64,000 bases of DNA from an uncultured Steroidobacter sp. (lineage in GTDB: Bacteria > Pseudomonadota > Gammaproteobacteria > Steroidobacterales > Steroidobacteraceae): assembly GCA_937864115.1 (NCBI GenBank), contig CALMII010000057.1, positions 1 through 64,000 on the forward strand, written 5' to 3'. The position numbers and the translations under genes were made by a program. The notes under the pieces are model-generated. The model ran no database searches and was not told where the DNA came from. It was given only the letters and a program-made list of their open reading frames with translations. Shown here in pieces: positions 16,545 through 25,658 of the stretch; position 1 is the stretch's first letter; each line of letters begins with the position of its first letter.

Positions 16545-17462
16545 ATGACCGCGACTGCGACGACCCGCCTCACCCACCTGCAACGGCTGGAAGCCGAGAG
16601 CATCCACATCCTCCGCGAGGTGGTCGCCGAGTGCGAACGGCCGGTGATGCTCTATTCCATCGGCAAGGACAGCTCGGTGATGCTGCACCTCGCCATGAAG
16701 GCCTTCTACCCGGCCAGGCCGCCCTTCCCGCTGCTGCACGTCGACACGACCTGGAAGTTCCGGGAAATGATCGCCTTCCGCGACGAGACGGTGCGCAAGC
16801 TCGGCCTGGAACTGCTGGTGCACATCAACCCGGAAGGCATCGCCCGCGGCATCGGACCGTTCACGCACGGCTCGGCGGTGCATACGGACGTGATGAAGAC
16901 GCAGGGCCTGAAGCAGGCGCTCGACAAGTACGGCTTCGATGCCGCCTTCGGCGGCGCCCGGCGCGATGAGGAAAAATCCCGCGCCAAGGAACGCGTGTTC
17001 TCCTTCCGCTCGGCCCAGCATCGCTGGGATCCGAAACGCCAGCGTCCCGAACTCTGGCGCCAGTACAACGCGCGCAAGAACCAGGGCGAAAGCCTGCGCG
17101 TGTTTCCGCTGTCGAACTGGACCGAGCTCGACATCTGGCAGTACATCCATCTCGAAAACATCCCGATCGTGCCGCTGTACTTCTCGCAGCCGCGACCGGT
17201 GGTGAAGCGCGACGGCGCGCTGATCATGGTCGACGACGAGCGCATGCCGCTCGCGCCCGGCGAAAAACCCGAGATGAAGTGGGTGCGCTTCCGCACGCTC
17301 GGCTGCTATCCGCTCACCGGCGCCGTCGAAAGCCGCGCCGCCACCCTGCCCGACATCATCCAGGAAATGCTGCTCACCACCAGCTCCGAGCGGCAGGGCC
17401 GCGTGATCGATCACGACAGCGCGGCGTCGATGGAGAAGAAGAAGCAGGAAGGGTATTTCTGA
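16545..17462 (+). CDS. cysD: Sulfate adenylyltransferase small subunit
   Basis: CysD adenylates sulfate with ATP to form APS in the cytosol, driven by GTP hydrolysis in CysN. The 305-residue protein has the E. coli length. The PP-loop pyrophosphatase motif is SIGKDSSVM, and VVAECERPVMLYSIGKDSS matches CysD closely. The block AAFGGARRDEEKSRAKERVF is diagnostic. The ATG at 16545 gives the normal N terminus (MTATATTRLTHLQRLEAES); the frame is open to 16422. It is followed by the family A copy 3 palindrome and then the CysN-CysC fusion, so the partner subunit is encoded next door. Confidence 0.95.
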   Translation: MTATATTRLTHLQRLEAESIHILREVVAECERPVMLYSIGKDSSVMLHLAMKAFYPARPPFPLLHVDTTWKFREMIAFRDETVRKLGLELLVHINPEGIARGIGPFTHGSAVHTDVMKTQGLKQALDKYGFDAAFGGARRDEEKSRAKERVFSFRSAQHRWDPKRQRPELWRQYNARKNQGESLRVFPLSNWTELDIWQYIHLENIPIVPLYFSQPRPVVKRDGALIMVDDERMPLAPGEKPEMKWVRFRTLGCYPLTGAVESRAATLPDIIQEMLLTTSSERQGRVIDHDSAASMEKKKQEGYF

Positions 17463-17466
17463 AGAT

Positions 17467-17555
17467 GAATGGCCGCAAAAGGCGCAAAAAGCGCAAAGGT
17501 CAGAATCTGACTCCGAATCTTTTTTGCGCTTTTTGCGCCTTTTGCGGCTAATTCC
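17467..17555. repeat. Family A palindrome, copy 3
   Basis: GAATGGCCGCAAAAGGCGCAAAAAGCGC pairs with GCGCTTTTTGCGCCTTTTGCGGC. This copy has an extra GCAAAAA word in each arm, kept in step on both sides. It starts four bases after the cysD stop codon and fills the cysD-cysNC spacer, ending eight bases before the next ATG. Confidence 0.88.
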
Positions 17556-17563
17556 CCGATCCC

Positions 17564-19489
17564 ATGTCCCACAAATCCGATCTCATCGCCACCGACATCC
17601 AGGCCTATCTCAAGGCGCACGAGCACAAGAGCCTGTTGCGGTTCATCACCTGCGGCAGCGTCGACGACGGCAAGTCGACGCTCATCGGGCGGCTGCTGTA
17701 CGAATCGAAAATGATCTTCGAGGATCAGCTCGCGGCGCTGGAGGCGGATTCGAAAAAGGTCGGCACGCAAGGCGGCGATCTCGACTTCGCGCTACTGGTC
17801 GACGGCCTCGCCGCGGAGCGCGAGCAGGGCATCACCATCGACGTCGCGTACCGGTTCTTTTCCACCGACCGCCGCAAGTTCATCGTCGCCGACACGCCGG
17901 GGCACGAGCAGTACACGCGCAACATGGTGACCGGCGCATCGACGGCCGATGTCGCGGTGATCCTGATCGATGCGCGCCGCGGCGTGCTGACCCAGACGCG
18001 GCGGCACAGCTACATCGTGTCGCTGCTCGGCATCCGTCACGTCGTGCTGGCCATCAACAAGATGGATCTGATGGAGTATTCGCAGGACGTGTTCGACACC
18101 ATCCTCGGCGAGTATCGCGACTTCGCGCAGCAGATCGGGCTCGAGGACATCACCGCGATTCCGCTGTCGGCTCTGAAAGGCGACAACATCATCGACCCGA
18201 GCGCGCGTATGCCCTGGTATCGCGGGCCGACGCTGATGAACTTTCTGGAAACGGTCGAGATCGAGGATGACCTGCAGCAGAAGCCGTTCCGGCTGCCGGT
18301 GCAGTGGGTGAATCGTCCGAACCAGGATTTCCGCGGCTTTGCCGGCACGATCGCCACCGGCGTCGTGCGCCGCGGCGACACGCTGCGCGCCCTGCCCTCC
18401 GGTCGCACCAGTCGTGTCGCGCGCATCGTCACTCATGATGGCGATCTGGAGCAGGCGGTCGCGGGTCAGTCGGTCACGCTCACGCTGACCGACGAGATCG
18501 ACGTCAGTCGCGGCGACGTGCTGTCGGCGGCCGATGCGCCCGCCGGCGTGGCCGACCAGTTCCAGGCCACCATCATCTGGATGCACGAGGAACCGATGCT
18601 GCCGGGGCGGCCGTATGTCATCAAACTCGGCTCGCGCAGCGTGACCGGCAGCATCACGACGCCGAAGTACAAGGTGAACGTGAACACGCTGGAGCATCTC
18701 GCGGCCAAGCAGCTGGAGATGAACGAGATCGGCGTGTGCAATCTCAGTCTCGATCGTCCCGTCGCCTTCGACGCCTATGCCGACAACCGCGAGATGGGCG
18801 GCTTCATCCTCATCGACAAGCTGACGAACGACACCGTCGGTGCCGGCCTGCTGAGCTTCGCGCTGCGGCGCGCCGAGAACATCCACTGGCAGGCGCTCGA
18901 CGTGAACAAGACGGCGCGCGCCTCGATCAAGGGTCAGCGTGCCTGCGTGCTGTGGTTCACGGGGCTGTCCGGCGCGGGCAAATCCACGGTGGCGAACCTG
19001 GTGGAAAAGCGGCTGCACGCGCTCGGCCGCCACACCTACACGCTCGATGGCGACAACGTGCGCCACGGGCTGAACAAGGATCTCGGCTTCACCGATGCCG
19101 ATCGCGTCGAGAACATCCGCCGGGTGGCGGAGGTGTCGAAGCTGATGGTCGATGCGGGCCTCATCGTGCTGGTCTCGTTCATTTCGCCGTTCCGTTCGGA
19201 GCGGCGCTTGGCGCGGGAAATGCTGCAGTCGGGCGAGTTCTTCGAAGTCTTCGTCGACACGCCGATCGAAGAGGCGGAGCGTCGCGATCCGAAAGGCCTG
19301 TACAAAAAGGCGCGGCGCGGCGAGCTCGCCAATTTCACCGGCATCGACTCGCCGTACGAACCGCCCGAACATGCGGAAATCCATCTGCGTACCGCATTGT
19401 TCTCGCCCGAGCAGGCAGCGGAAGAAATCCTCACCACGCTGCGCGATGCCGGCATGCTGTATCCGGCCGACAATCTTTCAGGCCTATGA
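17564..19489 (+). CDS. cysNC: Bifunctional sulfate adenylyltransferase subunit 1/APS kinase
   Basis: The 641-residue protein fuses the CysN GTPase to a CysC adenylylsulfate kinase. The GTPase domain has CGSVDDGKSTLIG near residues 30-42, DTPGHEQYTRNM and NKMD. The kinase domain starts near residue 455, with its own P-loop GLSGAGKST at about 466-474 and the DGDNVRHGLN block. CysN drives APS synthesis with CysD; CysC then phosphorylates APS to PAPS. NodQ-type fusions of this kind are common in proteobacteria. Its stop codon overlaps the cysQ start by four bases (ATGA), so the PAP phosphatase is co-translated. Confidence 0.95.
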   Translation: MSHKSDLIATDIQAYLKAHEHKSLLRFITCGSVDDGKSTLIGRLLYESKMIFEDQLAALEADSKKVGTQGGDLDFALLVDGLAAEREQGITIDVAYRFFSTDRRKFIVADTPGHEQYTRNMVTGASTADVAVILIDARRGVLTQTRRHSYIVSLLGIRHVVLAINKMDLMEYSQDVFDTILGEYRDFAQQIGLEDITAIPLSALKGDNIIDPSARMPWYRGPTLMNFLETVEIEDDLQQKPFRLPVQWVNRPNQDFRGFAGTIATGVVRRGDTLRALPSGRTSRVARIVTHDGDLEQAVAGQSVTLTLTDEIDVSRGDVLSAADAPAGVADQFQATIIWMHEEPMLPGRPYVIKLGSRSVTGSITTPKYKVNVNTLEHLAAKQLEMNEIGVCNLSLDRPVAFDAYADNREMGGFILIDKLTNDTVGAGLLSFALRRAENIHWQALDVNKTARASIKGQRACVLWFTGLSGAGKSTVANLVEKRLHALGRHTYTLDGDNVRHGLNKDLGFTDADRVENIRRVAEVSKLMVDAGLIVLVSFISPFRSERRLAREMLQSGEFFEVFVDTPIEEAERRDPKGLYKKARRGELANFTGIDSPYEPPEHAEIHLRTALFSPEQAAEEILTTLRDAGMLYPADNLSGL

Positions 19490-20298
19490 GCACGTTTGCT
19501 GCAACGCTGCTTGCCGACATCTCGCGCCTGGCGCGCCGCGCGGGCGAGGAGATCCTCGACGTCTATCGTCAGCCCTTCGATGTCGAGCGCAAGAAGGATG
19601 CCTCGCCGCTGACCCAGGCCGACCTGCGCGCCCACGCCGCGATCGTGAAAGGGCTCGAAGCACTGACGCCCGATACGCCAGTGCTGTCGGAAGAAGCGAG
19701 CGAGATCGGCTTCGACGTGCGCAGCCAGTGGTGGCGTTACTGGCTGGTGGATCCGCTCGACGGCACCAGGGAATTCGTTTCGCGCAATGGCGAGTTCACG
19801 GTGAACATCGCACTGATCGAGAACCATGTGCCGACGCTCGGCGTCGTGCACGTGCCGGTCAAGGACACCACGTATTCCGGCGTGCACGGCGAGGGCGCGT
19901 TCCGCCAATCAGGCAGCGAGGCAACTGTGCGTATCCGGGTGCAGACGCCGGCGGCGTCGCCGCTGCGTGTCGTCGGCAGCCGCTCGCATGCCGGCGCAGG
20001 ATCGCTCGATGCCTATCTCGACAGGCTGGGCGCGCATTCGCTGCTGAGCGTCGGCAGCTCGCTCAAGTTCTGTTTCGTCGCCGAGGGCAGCGCCGATTTC
20101 TATCCGCGCTTCGGCCCGACGAGCGAGTGGGACACGGCTGCCGCGCATGCGGTCGTGGCAGCGGCCGGCGGTGCCGTGGTGGACCTGCAAGGTCAGCCGC
20201 TGCGCTACAACACCAGGGACAGTCTGCTGAATCCGCACTTCCTGGTGTTCGGCGATCACAATCGCGACTGGATCGGCGCGCTCGAATCGGCCGGCTGA
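19486..20298 (+). CDS. cysQ: 3'(2'),5'-bisphosphate nucleotidase
   Basis: CysQ removes the 3' phosphate from PAP (and PAPS), clearing the toxic by-product of PAPS use. The 270-residue inositol-monophosphatase-fold protein shows the metal-binding SEE at 68-70 and DPLDGTREF at 89-97. SEWDTAAAHAVV near the C terminus supplies the last conserved Asp. The ATG at 19486 overlaps the cysNC stop codon (ATGA). It is the last gene of the sulfate-activation unit and abuts a convergent gene with no spacer. Confidence 0.93.
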   Translation: MSTFAATLLADISRLARRAGEEILDVYRQPFDVERKKDASPLTQADLRAHAAIVKGLEALTPDTPVLSEEASEIGFDVRSQWWRYWLVDPLDGTREFVSRNGEFTVNIALIENHVPTLGVVHVPVKDTTYSGVHGEGAFRQSGSEATVRIRVQTPAASPLRVVGSRSHAGAGSLDAYLDRLGAHSLLSVGSSLKFCFVAEGSADFYPRFGPTSEWDTAAAHAVVAAAGGAVVDLQGQPLRYNTRDSLLNPHFLVFGDHNRDWIGALESAG

Positions 20299-20299
20299 A

Positions 20300-20848
20300 T
20301 CACGGTTGCGCGGGTGCGGGCGTATCTCGCCCGGTCACCCGCACGAATATCTGCGCACCGCGCGTCGAGCCGTCGGCGGCCGGCAACAGACTGGTAAACC
20401 GCACGGGATATTCGCCGGCGGCATCGGGCTGCATGCAGATGTCCCGGCGCGTGCGCTCCAGTTGCAGGCTGTCGCGATGATCCTGCCGGACGCTGACCGA
20501 CAGCGGCGCGCGCTTCACCAGCGATCCGTCCGGGGCCGTCGCCCGGATCTTCAGTGAGGACAGACAGAGCCGGTCGCCGGCATGCAGTGCGGTAACGGTC
20601 GGATCGACTTCGATGCGCGACACCCGGACCTGCTTCAGGGAAAGATCGGCCAGGTCGCTGGCCATGAACAGATGTCTGCCGGCCTGGACCGGCTGGTCGC
20701 CCGCCGAGGTGGCAACGTCGCCGATGACCACCCAGACGATCTGGAAATCGGCGATCTGCGTTTGTGACGGTCCGGCGGTCAGCAGTAAGGCGATGCCCGT
20801 CAGCCACAGGGCATGTGCATGAACGACACGGCAGGCTGGCAGCCTCAT
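20300..20848 (-). CDS. Hypothetical exported protein
   Basis: I do not recognise this 182-residue protein. Residues 1-30 form a plausible signal peptide (hydrophobic ALWLTGIALLLTAGP followed by SQTQ), so it is probably periplasmic. Only two cysteines follow the signal peptide (in DRLCLSS and RRDICMQP), which could pair. The rest has alternating strand-like segments and a Pro-rich tail. Its stop codon lies one base past the cysQ stop on the other strand, so the two genes are tightly convergent. No partner gene or operon is evident. Confidence 0.6.
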   Translation of the reverse strand: MRLPACRVVHAHALWLTGIALLLTAGPSQTQIADFQIVWVVIGDVATSAGDQPVQAGRHLFMASDLADLSLKQVRVSRIEVDPTVTALHAGDRLCLSSLKIRATAPDGSLVKRAPLSVSVRQDHRDSLQLERTRRDICMQPDAAGEYPVRFTSLLPAADGSTRGAQIFVRVTGRDTPAPAQP

Positions 20849-20997
20849 GAGGACTCCTGACGATCACACCGACGAAACCCAATACCACCGGAGCGCCACG
20901 GGTTCCGCTCGCGGTCACGTAAAACTGCGGCATTTCCCGGGATTCCTGCAACCCGGCGCCTTGCAATGGCCGCAGAACTGCTGCTAGATTCCGGGCC

Positions 20998-21078
20998 ATG
21001 CGCAACCACCAGCAATTTCCGGCTTCGCCCCTTCGCGGCGGCCTGCTGCTGCGTGCGCGCCTGCACCTGCGTCGCTAG
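20998..21078 (+). promoter_or_regulatory. Candidate leucine leader peptide upstream of leuA
   Basis: A short frame of 26 codons runs from the ATG at 20998 to TAG at 21078 and has three consecutive Leu codons (CTG CTG CTG) plus three more Leu. It ends about 120 bases before leuA. Weak pairings follow, such as AAAACTC (21083-21089) with GAGTTTT (21129-21135), and GCGCC/GGCGC inside. That layout resembles leucine attenuation. Against it, no ribosome site precedes the ATG and no clean T-tract follows the hairpin. Confidence 0.3.
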
Positions 21079-21199
21079 ACGCAAAACTCCTCGCATCGGC
21101 GCCCGCCTCATGGCGCTGCCAAAAAATAGAGTTTTCGTTCCGGTTGTCCCGCGGCCCCGCAGTCATGCCGCCGGCGACCCAGCCACAGGAATCGCAAGC

Positions 21200-22897
21200 A
21201 TGTTGAAGGACCCTTCCGCCAAATATCGCTCGTTCGCCCCGATCGATATCAAGGACCGTACCTGGCCCGACAAAGTCATCGCAGCCGCGCCCTTGTGGTG
21301 CAGCGTCGATCTGCGCGACGGCAATCAGGCGCTGATCGAACCGATGGACGCCGCGCGCAAGCGGCGCATGTTCGATCTGCTGATCAAGACGGGTTTCAAG
21401 GAAATCGAAGTCGGTTTCCCGGCGGCATCGCAGACGGACTTCGATTTCGTACGCGAGCTGATCGAGCGCAACCTGATTCCGGACGACGTCACGATCCAGG
21501 TGCTCACGCAGTCCCGGCCCGAACTGATCGAACGCACGTTCGAATCGCTGCGGGGCGCGAAGCGGGCGATCGTGCATCTCTACAACTCCACCTCGACCGT
21601 GCAGCGTCGCGTGGTCTTCGGACTGGATCGCCCCGGCATCGTCGCCATCGCGGTGGCCGGCGCGAAGTGCGTGCGCGACCAAGCGCTCAAGCAGCCGGAT
21701 ACCGACTGGTACTTCGAATACAGCCCCGAAAGCTTCACCGGCACCGAACTCGATTTCGCAGTGGAAATCTGCGATGCGGTGACCGGCATCTGGCAACCGA
21801 CGCCGGATCACAAGGTGATCATCAATCTGCCGGCCACGGTGGAAATGGCAACGCCGAATGTCTACGCCGACCAGATCGAGTGGATCGGCCGGCACATCGC
21901 CCGTCGCGATTCGATCGTGCTGTCCGTGCATCCCCACAATGATCGCGGCACGGCGGTCGCCGCGGCGGAACTCGCCGTGATGGCCGGCGCCGATCGCGTC
22001 GAAGGCACGCTCTTCGGCAATGGCGAACGCACGGGCAATGTCGACGTCGTGACGCTGGCGATGAACCTCTACACGCAGGGCGTTCATCCGAACCTCGACT
22101 TCTCCAACATCAACGAAGCGGCGCGCTGCGTCGAGCAGTGCAATCAGCTGCCGATTCATCCGCGGCATCCGTACGTCGGCGATCTGGTGTTCACCGCGTT
22201 CTCGGGCTCGCACCAGGACGCGATCAAGAAAGGCTTTGCCGCGCGCCAGGAAGCCGACATCTGGGAAGTACCTTATCTGCCCATCGATCCGCGCGACCTC
22301 GGCCGCACGTACGAGTCCGTCATCCGCGTCAACAGCCAGTCCGGCAAGGGTGGCATTGCCTACCTGCTGGAGCGCGATTACGGCGTGGCGATGCCGCGTC
22401 GTCTGCAGATCGAGTTCAGCCAGGTGGTGCAGTCGGTGACGGATGCGACGGGCAAGGAACTCAGCTCCGAACAGATCTGGGAGCTGTTCAATCGCGAGTT
22501 CCTCGAACAGGCCGGCACGTACAGCTACCTCTCGCACCAGCTCACGACCGCCAAGGATCATCCCGAGATCCAGAAGCTGACCATGCGGCTGCGTTGCGAC
22601 GGCCAGGGCGCACTGCTCAACGGCGAAGGCAACGGACCGATCGATGCGCTCGTCGACGCGCTGGGTTTCCGCATCGACGTGCTGTCGTTCGAGGAGCACT
22701 CGATCGGCACGGGCAGCAATGCGCGCGCGATGTCGTGCGTCGAAATCACGACGCCGGCGCGCACGACGCTGTTCGGCGTCGGCATTCACGAGAACATCGT
22801 GACGGCGTCGCTGCTCGCCGTGCTGAGCGCGGTCAATCGCGCGCTGCGCCGCAATCTGCTCGATGATTCGATGCCGGTGGCTTCGGCCGGCGGCTGA
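21200..22897 (+). CDS. leuA: 2-isopropylmalate synthase
   Basis: LeuA condenses acetyl-CoA with 2-ketoisovalerate, the first committed step to leucine. The 565-residue length fits the longer LeuA2 type rather than E. coli LeuA (523). The TIM-barrel domain shows SVDLRDGNQAL near residue 35, the metal His pair in LSVHPHNDRGTAVAAAEL and FGNGERTGN. The C-terminal LeuA dimer domain (allosteric leucine site) follows. The ATG at 21200 is preceded by AGGA; a longer open frame upstream runs through the leader region. No other leu genes are nearby. A hairpin follows the gene. Confidence 0.95.
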   Translation: MLKDPSAKYRSFAPIDIKDRTWPDKVIAAAPLWCSVDLRDGNQALIEPMDAARKRRMFDLLIKTGFKEIEVGFPAASQTDFDFVRELIERNLIPDDVTIQVLTQSRPELIERTFESLRGAKRAIVHLYNSTSTVQRRVVFGLDRPGIVAIAVAGAKCVRDQALKQPDTDWYFEYSPESFTGTELDFAVEICDAVTGIWQPTPDHKVIINLPATVEMATPNVYADQIEWIGRHIARRDSIVLSVHPHNDRGTAVAAAELAVMAGADRVEGTLFGNGERTGNVDVVTLAMNLYTQGVHPNLDFSNINEAARCVEQCNQLPIHPRHPYVGDLVFTAFSGSHQDAIKKGFAARQEADIWEVPYLPIDPRDLGRTYESVIRVNSQSGKGGIAYLLERDYGVAMPRRLQIEFSQVVQSVTDATGKELSSEQIWELFNREFLEQAGTYSYLSHQLTTAKDHPEIQKLTMRLRCDGQGALLNGEGNGPIDALVDALGFRIDVLSFEEHSIGTGSNARAMSCVEITTPARTTLFGVGIHENIVTASLLAVLSAVNRALRRNLLDDSMPVASAGG

Positions 22898-22914
22898 TCC
22901 GGCCTTCGGCTGCG

Positions 22915-22944
22915 AAGAGGTCGCGGAATGATCCTCGACCTCTT
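22915..22944. terminator. Bidirectional hairpin between leuA and the CBS gene
   Basis: AAGAGGTCG (22915-22923) pairs exactly with CGACCTCTT (22936-22944) over a 12-base loop. It lies between two convergent genes, which suits a bidirectional terminator. There is only a short T-stretch after it on the plus strand. Confidence 0.5.
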
Positions 22945-22962
22945 TGCCGCCCTTCGCGGGAA

Positions 22963-23391
22963 TCAGCTGGCGATGTAGCGCTCGAGGTGATCGATCGTCT
23001 GCTGCTGTTCTTCGATGACAGCTTTGACCAGATCGCCGATCGAAATCATGCCGACGACCGCCCCGCGCTCCACCACCGGCAGGTGCCGGATGCGCTTCTG
23101 GGTCATGATCTCCATGCAGTTGTGCACGGCTTCATCGGGCGAAATGGTCGTCACGGGACTGGTCATGATGTCGCGCACGGGAGTGTCGGCGCTGGATCGC
23201 TCCTTCAGGATGACTTTGCGGGCGTAATCCCGCTCCGACACGATCCCCAGCAGCTGGCCGTCGCGTATGACGGGCAGCGCACCGATGCCGCGATCCGCCA
23301 TGGTCTGTATGGCCTCGAGAACCGGCGCATCCGGGTCGATGAACCAGACGTTCTTCCCCTTCAACGCCAGCAAGTAGGTAATGCGCAGCAT
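22963..23391 (-). CDS. CBS-domain pair protein
   Basis: This 142-residue cytosolic protein is made of two CBS repeats (about residues 12-64 and 72-128). Each has the typical end: GALPVIRDGQLLGIVSERDYARK and RHLPVVERGAVVGMISIGDLVK. Such Bateman modules bind adenosine nucleotides or act as signal sensors. The protein has no catalytic partner domain and no adjacent target gene, so its role is unknown. The ATG at 23391 has GGAGG seven bases upstream and is preferred over one at 23415. It is convergent with leuA across a hairpin. Confidence 0.88.
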   Translation of the reverse strand: MLRITYLLALKGKNVWFIDPDAPVLEAIQTMADRGIGALPVIRDGQLLGIVSERDYARKVILKERSSADTPVRDIMTSPVTTISPDEAVHNCMEIMTQKRIRHLPVVERGAVVGMISIGDLVKAVIEEQQQTIDHLERYIAS

Positions 23392-23468
23392 CGGCGACCC
23401 TCCTCGCGGAAGCATCGACCGGATCAGGTGCCGAGTTCAATTTCGGCATCCCGCAGACGGCAGCTCGA

Positions 23469-23774
23469 TCAGCTCGACGGAAACTGCGCCCGCACGCGCC
23501 GCTCGGCTTCCAGCCAGTCGTCCAGTTCATGCCCGCCTGCGAAATGGCGCTCCGCAGCAATGAAGTAGGCCGCGGTGGCAATCATGCCCGTCATGTCCTC
23601 GGGGCTCGGGTGCAGCGCCACGACTTCGACGGGCGGCGATGCCGGCTCGGCTGACGCGGCTTTCTTGCGCGTGCGAGCGGGCTTCGTGGCGCCCGTCGCA
23701 TCGGCCGACACTGCCGTGGCCTTCGAACGTTTGGCTTTCGCGGTGCTGGATTGGGTGGCAGGGGACACTTGCAT
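23469..23774 (-). CDS. DUF2934 domain protein
   Basis: This 101-residue protein has a Lys/Ala-rich, probably disordered N-terminal half (TAKAKRSK, KPARTRKKAAS) and a C-terminal DUF2934 module. The module is recognised by IATAAYFIAAERHF and HELDDWLEAERRVR. Its function is not known; the basic tail suggests nucleic-acid binding, but that is inference. GGAGG lies six bases before the ATG at 23774. It precedes the CBS gene on the same strand, 77 bases apart, and a promoter may lie in the 195-base gap upstream, where TAGAAT can be read on the minus strand. Confidence 0.75.
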   Translation of the reverse strand: MQVSPATQSSTAKAKRSKATAVSADATGATKPARTRKKAASAEPASPPVEVVALHPSPEDMTGMIATAAYFIAAERHFAGGHELDDWLEAERRVRAQFPSS

Positions 23775-23969
23775 GAGTTGCCTCCGGCAATCGAGGGGGG
23801 ACAGCCACGACAAGCACGGACTGTGCCAGTGGCGTCCCGCGATTCTATGCAGGCCGGATGACACGCAAATGTCGGAAAGCGTCGACTTGCCAGGACGGCG
23901 CGACGCCGCTCGTCATGAACCCCGCGAGTGCGCCGCTGCGGATCGGCGCACGTCGACGGTGCGAGCCGA

Positions 23970-24452
23970 TCAGTGGTGGTGGCCGCCCGGGCCGTGCACG
24001 TGGCCGTGCGAGATTTCTTCTTCCGTCGCCTCGCGCACGTCGGTGATCTCGACGTCGAAGGTCAGGTCCTGACCCGCGAGCGCATGATTGCCGTCCACCG
24101 TCACCATGTCCCCCTGGATCTGGGTGACGGTGACCATGCGCGGACCGGCGTTCGACTGCACCTGGAACTGCATGCCCACCTGCACGTCGGCCACGCCGCG
24201 GAAGGAACGACGCGGTACTTTCTGGATGAGCGCCTTGTCGTACACGCCGTAGGCATCGGCAGCGGCGACCTTCGCCTGGAGCTTGTCGCCGGCCTGCTTG
24301 CCCTCGAGCTGGCTTTCCAGGCCCGGGATCAGATTGCCGTTGCCATGCAGGTAGGTCAGCGGATCGCCGCCCGCCGACGAATCGAGCGTCTCGCCCTTGT
24401 CGTTGGTGAGGGTGTAGTGGATGGAAACGACGGCGTTCTGGGCGACTTGCAT
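23970..24452 (-). CDS. slyD: FKBP-type peptidyl-prolyl isomerase SlyD
   Basis: SlyD is a cytosolic prolyl isomerase and chaperone that also binds nickel. The 160-residue protein has the FKBP core (VVSIHYTLTNDKGETLDSS, LIPGLESQLEGKQAGDK) interrupted by the insert-in-flap domain (VPRRSFRGVADVQVGMQF, DGNHALAGQDLTFDVEI). It ends with the short His-rich tail HGHVHGPGGHHH, the metal-binding feature of SlyD, although shorter than in E. coli. The ATG at 24452 is the natural start. It appears to be monocistronic. Confidence 0.92.
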   Translation of the reverse strand: MQVAQNAVVSIHYTLTNDKGETLDSSAGGDPLTYLHGNGNLIPGLESQLEGKQAGDKLQAKVAAADAYGVYDKALIQKVPRRSFRGVADVQVGMQFQVQSNAGPRMVTVTQIQGDMVTVDGNHALAGQDLTFDVEITDVREATEEEISHGHVHGPGGHHH

Positions 24453-24543
24453 GGGATGGGCGGACTGTCCTGAGAAAGGGCGCGATTATGGCCCCATTTG
24501 CTGCTGGCTGCCGCGGGAATTTCCGACGGCCACGGGCCCGCGG

Positions 24544-25656
24544 CTACGTCGAACCCGTCGTCTTCCACAAGGTACCGGCCGCCAGCGCCGCGAGGATTTC
24601 CTGCGTGTGCTGGCCGCGCACCGGCACCGGTCCGGGTTGCACGCGTCGACCGTCGAACCGCGGCGCGGGGCTGACCTCCAGCTCACCGTCGCGCTCGAAG
24701 TAGATCTCGCGCGCGACATTGTGCGGATGGTGCGCCGCTTCGTCGGGACTCAGCACCGGTCCGAAGCACGCGTCGGTGTTCTCCAGCAACGCGCACCATT
24801 CGGCGCGCGTCTTCGTTGCAAACAGCTGCGTGAACTGCGCGTGCAGTTCCGGCCAGCGCTTGCGGTCCCACTGATTCGCGAAGCGCGGATCATCCTGCAG
24901 GCCGAGCTTCTGCAGCAGCAGCGCATGGAACTGCGGTTCGATCGAGCCGAGCGTGACGAACTCGCCGTCGGCGCAGCGATAGGTGGCGTAGAAGTGCGAG
25001 CTGTCGTGGATGTTGTGGCCACGCGGGTTGCCGACCAGGCCGGCCCATCGGGTCGACAGCGCGAGCTGCAGCATGTGCGCCGCACCGTCGACGATCGCCG
25101 CATCGACGATCGTGCCGCGTCCGCTCGAACGCGCATTCAGGATGCCGCAAAGGATGCCCACCGTGAGATACAACGCCCCGCCACCGATGTCGCCGACCTG
25201 CGTGATCAGCGTCGAGGGTGGATCGTTCGGGCCGCCGTTGTAGTACATGGCGCCGGCGAGCGAGAGGTAGTTGTTGTCGTGTCCGGCGGCCTGCGACAGC
25301 GGTCCGCGCTGACCCCAGCCGGTCATGCGCCCGTAGACGAGGCGCGGATTGCGCGCCTGGCACTCATCGGGCCCGAGACCGAGGCGCTCCATCACGCCGG
25401 GCCGCATGCCTTCGATCATCGCATCGGCATTCTCGATCAGGCGCAGCACCGTGTCGCGGCCCGCGGGCGTGCGAATGTCGACGATGATCGAACGCTTGCC
25501 GCGATTGATGATGCTGCGGTTGGAACTCAGCCCCTTGATCGTCGACTCATCGCGCTCGACTGCGATCACGTCGGCGCCAAGGTCCGCCAGGTGCATGGCA
25601 CAGAACGGCCCGGGGCCGATGCCGGCGATTTCGACGATTCTTGCTCCCGCGAGCAC
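24544..25656 (-). CDS. CaiB/BaiF CoA-transferase family, alpha-methylacyl-CoA racemase-like
   Basis: The 370-residue protein aligns with alpha-methylacyl-CoA racemase, which inverts 2-methylacyl-CoA esters during branched-chain or sterol side-chain degradation. The racemase catalytic residues fall in register: His126 in AAGHDNNYLS, Asp156 in QVGDIGGGAL and Glu240 in LGSIEPQFHA (126, 156 and 241 in the M. tuberculosis enzyme). That separates it from true CoA transferases. The ATG at 25656 lies two bases after the glmS stop, so it may be co-transcribed with glmS. That is an odd neighbour, as the two pathways are unrelated. Confidence 0.85.
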   Translation of the reverse strand: MLAGARIVEIAGIGPGPFCAMHLADLGADVIAVERDESTIKGLSSNRSIINRGKRSIIVDIRTPAGRDTVLRLIENADAMIEGMRPGVMERLGLGPDECQARNPRLVYGRMTGWGQRGPLSQAAGHDNNYLSLAGAMYYNGGPNDPPSTLITQVGDIGGGALYLTVGILCGILNARSSGRGTIVDAAIVDGAAHMLQLALSTRWAGLVGNPRGHNIHDSSHFYATYRCADGEFVTLGSIEPQFHALLLQKLGLQDDPRFANQWDRKRWPELHAQFTQLFATKTRAEWCALLENTDACFGPVLSPDEAAHHPHNVAREIYFERDGELEVSPAPRFDGRRVQPGPVPVRGQHTQEILAALAAGTLWKTTGST

Positions 25657-25658
25657 CG

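Noticed and set aside
20961..20990. A promoter TTGCAA-18-TAGATT before the leucine leader
   Set aside because: Spacing is fair, but the transcript would begin at the leader ATG itself, leaving no ribosome site.
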